A DNA stretch of 64,000 nt from Styela clava (GCF_964204865.1 NC_135257.1:9694151-9758150), one strand, 5' to 3'; positions 10,909 through 24,235 are shown, counted from the stretch's first letter. The notes: generated by a model not told the origin, from the sequence alone. Numbers and translations: made by a program.

Positions 10909-13900
10909 TCACTGATCAGTGGTCTTTTCGACAGGTGTAAATATCACACTGATTTCTGTCATGTTGGAGAATGTGAGATCTCCGAGCGCAGTTTTTCTTG
11001 CTGGCGTCGATATCGCTCTTTTTGATAAACTGCAAAAGTTTTGAGTTGGTCGATAAGAATCTTTCATTCTTATATTTGAGTGTAAACTTTACATACATTA
11101 AAAACCCATTATATCAATACATAAAAGTGGCAAAAAGCACACTGAAGGAATGGCCCAAATTTATATAAAAAAAGTAACTTTTTTTTATAATTCTGGGGTC
11201 ATGAAACTGCTTTATATTATAAGTATAACCAATTTTGAAATTCGATACAGCCCATTTTACCATTATGAAACTATTTAAATAAAATCTGACAAATAAAATA
11301 CCTGTTGGACGGAGGTTGTCCATCAGAGTTCTGATCTTGGTCATTAATTTTCAGCTGATTCATTGTCTTCCTGGCATAATTCAACACCGCAGTTATCCCT
11401 AAACCTTTTTGCCTTCTCATAGCTGTTGTAGGACTGAGAAATTGATGAGCTGGGCTCGCAGGGTCTCGGTTCTCCTTGTGTCTAGTAGGTGTTTGTTGAT
11501 TTGTGACTGTCTGATTTACCGCAATCTGAACACGTGCTGGGCTGGCAATAACATTCTCATTTTCACTCTGAACAGTAGCAGAATGTGTGGGAGTATTATC
11601 AGCAACAGAAACTGGATGCTCTCGTTGAAACCTAAAATAACCATTAAAGTTGAAAACAACATTGAGAATGAATTGAAAAAAATAATAATAATAATTTATT
11701 TTAAATCAGTCCATTATTTCCTGTTCATGCTTGATACAATAAAAGACTTCAAGTTACCTCTCCTCTTGTTCTCTGTCAAAGCGTTTCAGATCATACTCAA
11801 TTTCACTTGCTAGTTGTTTATCTGCCGTCAGAAGATCTTGAACTTCTGTTTTATAATCCTACAAATCAAAACTACAATCATGAAATATGTGAAAAATAAT
11901 GGTCACTCCGATATAAAATCTTGTATATCGTATATATGCAGACGATAATAAACAGCCCTTATCCTCAGCAGCAGCTGAATCTTACAATATCGTCAAGCCA
12001 TTACAAACATATCAGATATTACACAAGCATGATATGTGTACATTATACAGAGTGTATTTCATTTATAAGTCACAGTTGAAACCATTTAACTGAATAATTT
12101 TTGCACAGGTCAGTAATGGTTTCAAGTAAAAGACTAACTTTTTCATTCACTTCGTTCAATAGATTAAAGACACAGTAAATCGACAAGACTCCTATGGGTG
12201 AACACTGACAGATACAGCGATATAGGCAGGGCTGGGGAGCTGGTTCGAAATAATGATGGCTCCGGCTCCAGCTCCGGAGTCGCAGTGTATTCATTCTTTA
12301 GCTCCAACTCCGGAGCTTCATTTTTTTATGCCGGAGCTGGCTCCAACTCCGGCTCCATAGCCATTATCAGTAGTGCAGCCCAATAATGCATTTTGCTAAT
12401 TGTTTTCTAAGTGTGGCATGTTATTTAGACTGTAAACACCCTTCAAGTCGGTGTCATGATAATTCCTTTTTGTTCCTGCATGTAACTTGTGAATCCACTG
12501 AGAGTTATTATATGCTGTTTTTCCGGGCGAATCGGTCTACCCAGCATATAAGGGTTTTACATATAACTCCACAATAGGACGGGAAGGAAAATCGGCTTCT
12601 GGAATGGTCGCAGCGTTTGCGCATTCGGTAAAATAGCTCATAATGACTTTTTCTACCACATAATATTTAACCCATAATAACTGTCTTTTTAATTTAATTG
12701 TGTTCAACATAACTGGCAATCATGCCGGTCAAATAAAATCTGTCGTGGGCCATTCTAAAGCAAAACTTGGTGCTTGGAAAAATAAACACTGAAATAAAAG
12801 ATGTTATGGCCTAATGTTTATGGCGACGAAAACAATTGACGCTTTTCACGAAATGCAACACACATGTGATAGTAACGGCAATAGCCTTTCAACTCATGAT
12901 AATTTAAACTGGCCTGACGGGGAGGCAGTATTTTATGGTACAAATTGAATAAGCAGACCCAAAATAATGGAAATTACCATCGTCACCCAATTAGATGCCG
13001 TTCCCCTCTCCCAAATCAGGCCAAAAGTTGTTTCTAGAATCGAGGCGTTTTCATAATTATCAGCGATGAGATGTTAAAGATAAATAGAAAAGTCAATTCG
13101 CAAGCCGAATTTCCACATTGGAGAGCTATTATAAGATACTAAAATGAAACGGAAAACACTATAAACTTTGTTCTAGGAGACTCCCAACAGCTAAAAAAAA
13201 TGCCTTGTTAATCTCATTTTTTTTTTGCCTACGACATATTATTTACCGGTTGACTTTGAAAATTATACAGTCACTAAAATAAATCTAAACGCAATCAATC
13301 TTACTCGCGATATACTTTTTATATATTCAAAAAATAGTAACGAAAATTGATGAGACTTTTCTCCAGAACATGCTATGTTATGGATCAAAACAAGATATAA
13401 TGGGGCACTTTGCCATACATTTTTATGATAGGTGACTGCTGCGGTGCATTTTGGAGTAGTTAAAACCTTTCTTTTGTCGTAAAACGACTCAATCTCGAGA
13501 TAGTTGAACAGAATTGAAGACATTTGAAATGGATTGGATATTCAACGCCACGAAAAAATCAGAATATGTTACATGGAAATTCCAAGATCACTTCTTCGAA
13601 AATCCCTGGCCATTAGGGTTTTTGAGCTTGACCGCAATCATTAAAAATTGCAGCTTGGTGGAAATGAGAATCAAAATTTTGATAAAAGCGAACCGCTTCA
13701 AATTTTGATACTAAACTTTCAAACATACAGAATAACTGGCAACTTTCTAAAAAATATCAGGAACTAAAATTTTTAAAATGAATTATAAGCTGAAAAGAAA
13801 AGATTTTATCATTTGTAACGCTATCAGAAAAAAATTATAAATTTGAAAAACAAAAAATGAGATATTTAGGAGCTGGAGCCTGGAGCCACTAAATTTTTGG

Positions 13901-16900
13901 TAGCTCCAGCTCCGGCTCCAGCTCCATCTGTTATGAAAAGCTTGGCTCCAACTCCGACTCCGGCTCCACCAAAATGTAACGGCTCCATGGCTCCAGGCTC
14001 CGACTCCAGCTCCGGCTCCCCAGCCCTGGATATAGGTTTGAATATTTTTCATTGTTCTAACCTTCATTATTTCTTTTAAACACAACATAACGTTTCCAAC
14101 GAGAGGGCTTTGCTTAGCAACCAGCAAATTCTTAATTGCAATAATAATTGGCATGATGTTTTCAACTAGATTCTTTTTTACCACCTGAAAATATAAAAAA
14201 GGTTATAAGTAGGTACACTGCATGAATAGCAGAGTGTACAGAACTGAGATCTCAATTATTAAATTTAACTATGGCAACAATGTTATGTTTCATAAAAAAA
14301 ATATATATGGGGAACTCCCCGAGTTGATATTTTTCAATACTGCTCAATAATGAATGAAATTGAATACATATTAGATTGAATGAGGCAAAGCCAGATCTTA
14401 TGTGTCAAATTTCGGATTTCTGTCACAGTTGTATTGTATAGTATATGTCTTATAATATAATTTAGCATGAGGCCATGGAAAATAAAATTACATGGGATAT
14501 GATCTTTTGTTTCATTGCATTTTTTGCAATGTTTGCGGCTTCATTTTGCATTCCTTCAACATCTTGATCATCATCTGATGCAGATTTCATGCATTTCAAC
14601 TTCAGATCCTGAATGAAATAGAAAATTTCAATAGAATTGAAATCGTATAATGTGCAAATGTTGCTTCTTTATAGCATTATCAAGTACACCCATAGTCGTC
14701 AGATGTGTAATTCACATCATTAGACTCTAATAAATCAAAAATACAAACTGTTTATAATAATATAACGAGAATTAAAATTTATGGGGCTGTGAATTTAGGA
14801 ACTTTTATGATGATAACTTATTCACTCAAGCAGAAATTGCCTAAAAAAACAGAAGCAGAAATTTGGAAACTGTATCCATACTTTTTCAAGTGGAAATAAA
14901 TTCAGCATACCGGTCCACAAAGAATTGCAAGAGTGTCTGCTATGACATCATTAGCTTTGTTCCCCAAAGGAATAACGCCGTCGACAACAGAATCCAAAAT
15001 ATCAGTACATAATTTTCCAGTAAGCTTAATTCGATGTTCATCATCCATGTGCTCAAGCATAAATACATAAATAGACATCCTCTCCGATTTCTTAGTTTCT
15101 CCAGAAAAGTCAAACAACCTGCACATTCAGATATACAGGTATATTTACTTTTATACAAGTTAGCTCGAAGTAACATTTTGAGCACTAATCTTGTGGAGTG
15201 GAAATAGTATGAATAGAAGAGTTGCAATGAGATACCGGTAGGTAGGCTACTACATTTAACTATATATGAACTGCTCAGAATACAAATTGAAACTAGAGAT
15301 GTAGCCATAAATATAAGAATGAGGTATAATTATGTTGTATTTAAACTTGTTCTGTTAATCGTTAATAAGTGAAGTTGTAATTGAAGAAGATACACTGGTG
15401 CCAGCGTCAATAGAAAATCTGTATCTCCTAAAGAGTGGATTCATTTAAATTTTATTTATTCTGAGTCTTACCTTAATTCCCTGTCAGTTTTAGCGAATCT
15501 GTTGAATATGTTGTGTTCCGTGTATGCATTTAAATAAAATATCGATTCCACAAAATGTCGGAAAAAAATATCTCCAGCATTTCTTCGAAGAGTTTGTTCA
15601 ATAAGACTGAATCGAACTAGATTCCTAAGCTCAGTATTATTATCGCAAAGCAGTGTCAAAAATTTGAATATAAGGCTTCCTCTCCACTTAACATAGTCCT
15701 TCTTCAGTAAGCTATTAATAAGGATCAAAGCATTCCTGTGAAATAAGAAAGTCATCATTTTAGGTATGTTTACGTTAAGTTAATTATCTTGGAAGCGATA
15801 TATGGCTAACAATAACGTTCGATGATTATCTCGAAATATGATGCTGTTTTAAAATTGTTGCTGTTCCTAAAACCGATGCTGTATAACACTCTTTCACTTT
15901 AGAATAATCTTCAACAGATACACGCATGCTTTTGTCCAAAATCTATAGCAAAAGATACATTGTTGTTTGAATTTCAGAGAAACATTACACATTATTTATG
16001 TTATACTCCCATCACTCAGAGGCATTTGACTCATTTTATTTAGCATTTCACATTATAAATGTAAATTATGCAAAATTTCACAGGGAACTTATTTTCATAA
16101 GAAGACAGGTTAAAACTCAATTTTTTTATTAAGCGAATTGCTGCAAATTCGTTTTGCTCACTGATTAAATAATACAATCAATCTCTCACCTTCGTACTTC
16201 AACTGATTCAACTCCAAGACAATTTGCCATATCACCCAAATACGGATCAACTAATTGTGTTTGTAACACACAAAGATCAGTCAGTATGATCAACACATTA
16301 TTTCTCACCATTGCATTATCACATGTATCCAACTCACGAACCATTGCAGGAATACATTTTTTTGCCAATTGAACATTGTGGAGACAAATCTTCCCTAAAA
16401 ATATATAAAATCAACCATTAAAAAATGCCAAGCGCCCAAAATATCTTGTCAACCATGGAAATCACTGCGATAGGAAAATTCATATATATATCATCATCAT
16501 ATAATTATACTCGTATTAACAAGATTTCAAGTTCAAAAAACATTTAGTATTAATGATTTCAACAACAGCTCAGCATTTCATGTAACACCCAAAATACAAT
16601 ATGAAAACCCACCTAAATTTATGACAGCATGAGCACGAATATGGTGAGGAATACCTCCAGACTGAACAAACTGTGACAAAGGTTGTGATTGAAGAACATC
16701 TTGGCTCGCAGAGATTTGGCTTTGAAGCTGTGACATATTACTGAGACATTCTGTGCTAGTAAGCAAAGCTTGCATTGACAAAATAAGTCTTTTTGGCACT
16801 TTGGTAGCACAATGCTTACCAATATTCCCAGTAATATACAATTGATGTATGAGAGAGTGTTCGTTCCAAATTGAACACCCATCTGCAGTGCTCATTACAA

Positions 16901-19379
16901 CTTTATACAAATATTCGTCAGCGTCTTGTAGGATTGCCTTACACCATTCCATTAATGATTGGGGCCACTCTTGGCCATCGGTTTTTTCTTTATAAAGTGT
17001 TTCGATCAAGTTACAAATGGTCTCAATTAGGTAGGAGATCAGCTGAATTGGACAATGTGGCATCTTTAGGCGCTGAATACAAATGTCCATTACTTGTTGG
17101 ATAGTGTCTTCGTGCAAATGCTTGCAAATTTGCCCCAGTGTCATAGTGGAATTTATATGAAACATCAATGGATTTGCTTTCTTATATTCAGTCACCCAGG
17201 TTTTTACAATATGATCAGCTATGCTTTTATTGCAAACATATAAGGTGAATAATCTTAAGAAAAGCCAAGCTCCTGCTGATTTATTGGGCGTCTCAAGTTC
17301 CTTGGCGAATTTAGATACTAAACCAACATTCAATTTTTGCTGACGATTCCATTGCCTGCAGACTGTTTGTAAATATGCTCGCAGAGGTTCACCTTTTTGA
17401 GTTGCAAGAAAGGAAATGAGATCCCAAGCTAGATTTGACTTTTCCTCAGAACCATTCAAGTTATCTAAAATGGTTGACTCAATAAGAGCAGCAGACTTTT
17501 CCTGGATGGAACTTTCAGCATCCAGTACTGCAGGAAAAACACCCCGAGCCCAACATGCCTGTGCTTGCTTGGAAGACTTGTGGTGCATTAATACTAGAGA
17601 AATACTACTAATAGCCTGCTTACGCACCATTAGTGATGGGTCACTGCATTTCTTTTCCAGAATTGTCATGCTCTCATCAGTTGGTTGTACAAAGTCTGAG
17701 ATCAAAGCCATTTCTAATGCTTGCACTGCTGTTTTGCGAACCATGGCTTTGGGTTCCAAAACACATCTGGAAAGTAGTTGTAAGAGGGTTGATTTGTTAT
17801 CCTCAATTACTGTGCAACTGTTCATCAGAGTGGGGGCAGCAACTGTGTGAAGAGTAGCCGGTGTGCTGGATTTTCCTCTAGCTGATGCATTGGTTGCAGG
17901 TGTTTCAGATTCTAAATCTTTTCCTCTTGCATCCACGACCTCCTGTAGCGCTGTTGGAGAAACAATCCCCTCCTCCATCATTTCAACAAGAACATGCAAA
18001 GCTCTCGATCGCACAGATGGAGACACATCTAACAATCTTCCAACAACTATCTTTAGCAAATAGCTGTGCTTTGTGGAAACAAGAGTGTCTGGATCGAGAG
18101 AATCATTCTCATCATTCAGACGCTCGGGCATACAAAGCAATTTCCCCACAGTTGCCAGTGTATTACTTCGATATACAATTTTTGAATGTACTGCCATTCT
18201 TCTGAGCCAATCACAGAAGTCAGCATACCAATTTGTAGGCATGTGCTGCAAAATACATGATACGATGGTTGCAAGATGATTGCGAAATTCTGTACGATCA
18301 GGACACTGAGCAATCAAGTTTTGTGTCAGTACAGATATACTATGGGAAACGGAATCTCCATGAACATCAAACAAATGACAAACAAGTTTTCGGAATATTT
18401 CCGAGTTTTGAAAGAAGGATCGTGAAACAGTAGACGATGGAATGTTAGCATCTCTCATTATAATTATGGGCAAAATGAATCGAAATAAGGTCAAACACAA
18501 CTGATGAACATCACCATGTTTTACTGAAATTGTCAAAAACAAGGCATAAACAGCTTGTTGATATGGGAGTCTAAAACTGTCCGCAGTAGAACCATCACTA
18601 CGAAAACTTTTGTAATCTATAATGCTTATTGGAGCATTCGTTTTCAAACAATTTGCAATTTTCACCAAGACTTGCATAGCATGTTTCAACGACACCTCAT
18701 TAGACCTCAATGAAACAGATGCTAAATATTTACAGAAATCAGTCAATGTTAAATTAAGGAGCCTGTAAAGATTTGCCATTTGCGATGGAGTTATAACAAC
18801 ATTGCCATGATCTTCTTCTTCTTGTGTATTCTTATCATTGCTCGCCTTTCGCCGCTTCTGTGATTGACTTAGGGGTACATTTGCTTTTCTTTTGCGTCCT
18901 ACTTCTTCAGACATTGTGGCATCAACTTGTGTCACCATCTGTAGAGAATTCACAGCTTTTTCAAAAAGTATAGCATGATGTAATTGTGATGAACTCATAC
19001 CAGGCAACTGAAGTAGCAAAAAGTAAAAGTCCGCTGCAAGTAAACATAATAGTGTCTGCTCAAAGCTAGCAGACATTTTCAGACCAACGTGGAAAAGATA
19101 ATATATCCAAGACTGAATGACTTTACTTGTAATTCCAATTTTAAGAAGTTCATTCAACAAAGAGCACCTTGTTTGACCAGACAAGTTCGCAAGTAGCTTA
19201 GATCCATTTCGAAGTGCTAAATTCAAGTCTTCCAGGTTATTGATAGCTGAAGAAGGTATGTCAATGTCAATTTCTGGGTCATCTGTAAATTCTGATGAAT
19301 GCATTCGATCAACCCATTCCTCATCTAGATTTGTCAGTTCCAACGATTGAAATATATCCAAGATCAAGTTCTCATTCAT
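10909..19379 (-). CDS. NCAPD3: Condensin-2 complex subunit D3 (NCAPD3)
   Basis: A HEAT-repeat subunit of condensin II, which shapes mitotic chromosomes from within the nucleus. Nine coding exons, all phases compatible: 19379-16613, 16394-16190, 15735-15472, 15118-14911, 14608-14492, 14184-14062, 11858-11758, 11631-11302, 11029-10909; 4236 nt, 1411 residues (the human protein is about 1500). The first exon alone encodes 922 residues, including a basic nuclear stretch (GRKRKANVPLSQSQKRRK) and many HEAT helices. The Cnd1-type core is clear: AHAVINLGKICLHN, VRNNVLIILTDLC, KKDYVKWRGS. Exon 6 carries VVKKNLVENIMPIIIAIK and exon 7 TADKQLASEIEYDLKRF. The last exon has SKRAISTPARK, matching the vertebrate C-terminal KRAISTP motif. 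The ATG at 19379 is the first in a long frame; any upstream 5' UTR exon was not identified. Confidence 0.93.
12227..14028. mobile_element. hAT element with GGCTCC-rich ends inside an NCAPD3 intron
   Basis: Terminal inverted repeats CAGGGCTGGGGAGC (12227) and GCTCCCCAGCCCTG (ending 14028) are flanked by a perfect 8-bp TSD, GATATAGG, at 12219-12226 and 14029-14036. Subterminal regions (about 12240-12362 and 13868-14020) are packed with GGCTCC/AGCTCC/ACTCCG repeats, probably transposase binding sites. The 1802-bp interior has no transposase ORF. It sits in the 2.2-kb intron between NCAPD3 exons 6 and 7, ending 33 bp from the exon 6 donor (14061). Confidence 0.9.
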
Positions 19380-20140
19380 TGTGATTGTGACTGAATGACT
19401 GCTTTATTTGTCAGATTCAGTAAAAAATCAATTGCGTTCTGTGAAAAGGCAGGGGGAGATTACAACAACATTATTGAAAAAATCCCTTTATCAATACATT
19501 GAAAAATAATGTTCACAGATGAATGATAGTGACATAAATAAAGCAAGCATTAATTGTGGGCATTAAAGCAACCATTAGCATTAATTCCTAAGTCTTATTA
19601 AATAATTCTTATTGAAATATGAAAGATAGGCCCATAGAATAGCAAATGAAAACTTGTAGACAGCCTAAAGCAAGCAAGCAAAACTGTATGAAAACAGAAT
19701 GTATTCTGTACGACGAAGACATGAGATACAGAATATATACATGAAGATATGGTACAGTAGTACATTATTGTAGGAATAATTTAATAATAGGGGTCTAGCA
19801 CAGTAAACGCCACAACTGTTTATATCAGTAAATAACACAATGACTCCTAACAAAAATGTGATGTAAGATATTTATTGTTACCGTAAGTAAAATGGAAAGA
19901 TTACACATATCTAATACGAAATGAAATTCTTGACAGATGCGTTGAAGATTAGTTAAAACGAATCCTACTCAATTTTCAAATAAGCAGGTACCGGTATATC
20001 CCAAGTCAAATAGGGTCTGGCGTTCTCTGCAAGACAGATTTTTATTTGAATAAAGAAATAAAAATTTGGGATATTTTTCACATTGAAAAAACAATAAAAA
20101 AAAAGGGAGAAAATTGGGAAATGCAAAAAATATATCATAG
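19380..20140. other. Region upstream of NCAPD3
   Basis: It presumably holds the NCAPD3 promoter and 5' UTR, but no motif here is strong enough to place them. AT-rich, with no ORF of note. Confidence 0.4.
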
Positions 20141-20149
20141 ACATTTAAT

Positions 20150-20700
20150 TCCCTATTTGAAATAATGCATCGAATAAATTTTGTAATTTCTTTAAGGGTT
20201 CTTTAATTTAAATTCTTTAATTTCTTTTTGTAAGGGTTTGTTAACTCAAGAATTTTCTATATTGTTTCTACACATTATGGACATTTTTATCTGCTTTTTG
20301 TGGAGAGCAATACGGTTTGAAAAAAAAAAAGAATTTTTTCATCATCCAAATTTTATATCGCACTATTGATAACAAAAGAATAGTTGCATTCAAATCTACA
20401 GTGGTGGTATGACTGAATAAGGGTAAAATTACATAACATGCCGGAATCATAATTTATAACCAAATGTATTCTAATTAATTTTAATATAATTAAACAAACA
20501 AAATCATCATAGATTTTCTGTGCAAGTTCACAAGACTGCAAGACATAGAAATATGTGATACAAACTCTGATTCTTTATTACCGGTACATTAGGCCTAAAA
20601 ATACATTTCATTTTCTACTATTCTTTTAATCTCTGTTTTTGTATTTAATAGCAACATACCCCAAAGTGATTTAAAAAGTGTTAACATAATTTGCGAAAAT
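20150..20700 (-). pseudogene. Decayed LINE 3' end (copy 1)
   Basis: It shares extended similarity with 22130-22689 (for example AATTTTCTATATTxTTTCTA, then TTTATATCGCACTATTGATAA). The minus-strand frame keeps pieces such as AQKIYDDFVCLIILKLIRI but is broken by stops and shifts. It represents the C-terminal end of a LINE reverse-transcriptase ORF. Confidence 0.6.
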
Positions 20701-20966
20701 TTCATTAGGAATACATGGAATAGTCTACTAATGCAAATTGAGAAATTACTCTTATTTCAGTATTTGAATTACAGATAACTTAATTAGGCTACCTGCCTTT
20801 CCGATATTATCGCATTAAGATTTTTTATAATTTTGTCATACAGAACAGCAACAATTTCATATGCCTATGTTTGCCATTTTGACATCATACACATTCAAAC
20901 TATCAATTATAGTCTAAGTACCGGTATACAATTAATTTACATTCAAAAGTTATTACAGCCAGTCGG

Positions 20967-21617
20967 GTCTTACTACTTACTGAATACAGCGCGAAACACC
21001 GCAAAGAGCGCGAAACAGAGGAAAACAGCGCGAAACAGATGGAAACCAGCGCAAAACAGAAGAGAAACAGCGCAAAACAGGAGACGCAGTCATTACCACC
21101 TTCTGCCACGAAAGAACCACGGCGCCTCTCGCCATGGTTTTATGGCGCTATTTCCGGTATATTTACAAGGTTATGTACCGGATTATAGGTCATCATGCGA
21201 AATTTTATCTACCTTTTTGGTGTGTGTGTGTGTGCAGCAATATGTCGCACAACCTGAATCCGCTACACACAAACAGATACTATTTTTAGGTTGTGCGCCA
21301 TCTTGGTGCACATACTTCTGGAGGTCCCTTTTTACCTAGCCCTAACCCTAAAGCCAACCATATCCATATGTAAAATGTTCTAAATTATGGTACCCAAAAT
21401 GTGTCACCAGCAGGGGCAGACCTGCCATTACAGCATTACTGGCTACATACGTTGGTTTGTGTTTTTAATTTGCTGCCGTGGTACTCCAACTCAAAACAAG
21501 GTGTCCCGAACTCATTGCAAAATTTTTTTCTGCTTTACACTGTTTCCCTCTGTTTTGCGCTCTTTCCCCACTGTTTTGCGCTGTTTCGTGCTCTTTGCGG
21601 TGTAAGTAAGAACATAT
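20967..21617. repeat. Fold-back element with minisatellite arms
   Basis: The left arm (about 20967-21088) is a roughly 20-bp tandem repeat, AGCGCGAAACAGAGGAAAAC-like. The right arm (about 21524-21617) is the same unit inverted (TGTTTTGCGCTCTTTCCCC-like). The outer edges also pair: ...TTACTACTTAC..CACCGCAAAGAGCGCGAAACAG on the left and, inverted, TTACTTACACCGCAAAGAGC on the right. The interior contains a palindromic MITE (21235-21330) and no ORF. The plan resembles the 1-4062 element but with an unrelated unit. Confidence 0.65.
21235..21330. mobile_element. Palindromic MITE (family B)
   Basis: GTCGCACAACCTGAA on the left and, inverted, AGGTTGTGCGCCATCTTGG followed by TGCACATACTTCTGGAGG on the right. 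Related copies are at 43882-43986, 57746-58192 and 58325-58437. Confidence 0.6.
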
Positions 21618-22129
21618 GCGTGGCATCGTAGACTATATTAAATCCCATGTTAGATTGCGATCAGACTGCGGCTTCTAATCAATTTGTGTGGATTGTGGAA
21701 ATGTTTGAAAGGCGTGCGACAGGTACCCAGTATAAGTTTATTTCAACTCCATATTCAGCATAACCAGATACCGGTAACAGGCGATAAAATGATTGATAAA
21801 AACAAATAAATAAAAAATGATTATGAAATTAAAAGAGCAAGCAAAACCTTACACAAGGTTTTTTTTTTTTTTTTTAATTGGTTCACTCATTGAGTGATTT
21901 CAATAAATATGTAAAAAATAAATAAACAAATAAAATAAATTATAGTCCACATTCCATTCATGATCCATTTGTTAAATTGAGTTTCACAGTATTTCCAGTT
22001 TGTTTCATCAGTAATAAGTATCCAACGATAATAATGTTATTTTAATAATTACAATGATATAATACAATAAAAAAGGAAAAACACAAAATTAGTAAATACA
22101 AAAAACTTATTATAAACCTGATTTAATAT

Positions 22130-22689
22130 CTAAATTAATGCTTTACATAAATTTTGTAATTCTTTTTCAAAGAGTTTGTCTACTCTGGAATTTTCTATAT
22201 TTTTTCTATACATTAGGGCCATTTTTATCTGTTTTTTAAGGAGAGCAATGTCAGGTGTTTTATTTTCAAATATTATAGAATTTCTCATTATCCAAATTTT
22301 ATATCGCACTATTGATAATAAAAGAATAATTGCATTCAAATCTAATGCTGTTATATGACTAAATAAAGGATCATTAAAATTCAATAATATACAAGAATCA
22401 TAATTTATAACAAAATTTATTCTAATTAATTTTAATATAATTAAGGAAACAAAATCATCATAAATTTTCTGAGTAAACTCACAAAACATAAAAATATGTG
22501 ACACAAACTCAGGTTCTATATTACATAATAAACATAATTCATTTCCTGCTACTCTTTTGATCTCTGGTTTTGTTTTCAAGGGTAGAATATCCCATATTAA
22601 CTTATAGTTGAAGGTCCTCGTATAATTTGCCAAAATTTTATTATGAATACTGTTACAAGTTATACTGAGATTTGAATTACGGATAATTA
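22130..22689 (-). pseudogene. LINE ORF2 C-terminal fragment with zinc-binding motif (copy 2)
   Basis: An open frame of about 185 codons, truncated at its 5' side where a SINE abuts it (22690). It contains YKLIWDILPLKTKPEIKRVAG and then CLLCNIEPEFVSHIFMFCE, a CxxC..HxxxxC motif typical of the zf-RVT region downstream of LINE reverse transcriptases (L1/Tx1-like). The tail RNSIIFENKTPDIALLKKQI fits the same region. The reverse-transcriptase core is absent. Copy 1 at 20150-20700 is older. Confidence 0.65.
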
Positions 22690-23053
22690 GGAGGATAGGA
22701 TAGGATAGGATTTACATATTTATCCCGGGGGAGAGGAAAGCCGATAAGACGGCTTATCCATATGGCGAACCACGGCCTCTCGTCCGGTTACCATTCCAAG
22801 TCGGGTATGGGATTAGTTAGTTATACTGTATTGTTTGTTTTCGGAAGCATGGACTTGGTGGTGGAGGAAGCCGTAACCGACCAGCGGTTACGTGAACCAC
22901 CCAACGACGGCGAGGAGTCCAGCAATCCTCTCGCACATAACCATCCCTGCATGGGAATCGAACCTGCGAACCCACGCAGAGTAATTAGAGGTGCGGTGGC
23001 GAGCGTATTCCTAACGCTGTAACGCTTAACCCGTTGAGCCACACCGCCGCGCC
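22690..23053 (-). mobile_element. tRNA-derived SINE
   Basis: On the minus strand the head reads GGCGCGGCGGTGTGGCTCAA, containing an A box (TGGCTCAACGGG, 23041-23030). A perfect B box, GGTTCGATTCC, is at 22964-22954. The roughly 65-base spacing is slightly long for a tRNA. The body ends in a short tandem tail of TCCTA units (22690-22712) in place of poly-A. Truncated relatives are at 28885-28960, 31664-31870, 33183-33395 and possibly 44120-44170. Polymerase III would transcribe it; mobility depends on a LINE partner. Confidence 0.8.
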
Positions 23054-23364
23054 TACAAGTCTTTCCCCATTAATACTTTTTAAAACTTTATCAGTATTAT
23101 TCTATTATTTATTTGTCTAACCACGATACCGGTACTATAATCGAATGTCCCATCCGATTAATATTACATGTTATTTCCCATTCTAAAGGGTAAACCGCGC
23201 AAATTCGCAAAACCCGCCAACGTACAAGTTGGTATCATGCGACAGCTTGCGGTGATGCGTCGTAAAATATGATATATTTCCATAATTTAGGCAAAAAATA
23301 AATACTAATATATAAATTTTCATTGATTAATCAAGGATATGATTTCTTATTATTTGACATGAGG

Positions 23365-23616
23365 TAGACCTATGGATTGTTTGTTGTTGGCTGTATTCTT
23401 TTTCTTGTTTTTATATTTGTTGTTCAACTACCAGACCAATTTCTTCGAAATTTCCAGTGGTTGGAGATCGTTGTTCGCTTAAGAAAAACATGTTATAATT
23501 TATGACGGACCACGTTGTTGTTCAACTACCACACCAATTTCTTTGAAATTTCCAGTGGTTGGAGATCGTTGTTCGCTTAAGAAAAACATGTTATAATTTA
23601 TGACGGACCACTTTGT
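23365..23616 (-). repeat. Dispersed family A copy with a 98-bp internal tandem duplication
   Basis: Two 98-bp direct copies (23421-23518, 23519-23616) differ at only a few bases and carry the family A signature TTTCCAGTGGTTGGAGAT in inverse orientation relative to 31417. The flanks 23054-23364 and 23617-24235 show no gene. Confidence 0.7.
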
Positions 23617-24235
23617 CGCCGGTTACAAGTGAAAACCGATTACAGGTTAGACAACGTCCCAGATACACAGACTTGCATGGAATCTCTTTCCTTCGCACAC
23701 TCGGATGGTGGAACTGAAAATAGATGAACTATTTACTCTGAACAATGACATTAAACAACATGATGCGCAACTCCGGCATTTTTGTCCGAAGATCGTATTC
23801 GATAGCACGCTCCAATGCACATACTTGACGAGACGAAAACGAGCGGATGTGTGCTGCTTTCAAGGCGTAGCACGAATGGTAGCACTTGAGTAATTAAATT
23901 AAACGCAAAGTACATGAAGAAGGTGGCATTTTCGAAGAAAATGGGAGCTGTAACATTTCTGCTCTTCACAAAATTCTGAAGCACATTGTTAAATTTGTCA
24001 TATTTCCATCAATACAATCAAAACACACAATAAGCTCAGCAGTCAATATGACAAATTCGAAGACCAACTTCGAACAGAAAATTTCCATGTGTTTGTATAT
24101 TAATATAATTATACAACGACTTAGTTACTAAAAATCAATATCAATAATAATTCAAGCAATCCTATGCCACGCAATGTAGTGCAAAATGTCTTGTCGAAAA
24201 AATCTGTCATTTGTTTTTTTACTGATCTATACATG

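Noticed and set aside
17416-18279. Several plus-strand ORFs of 66-144 codons
   Set aside because: Antisense shadows of the large NCAPD3 exon.
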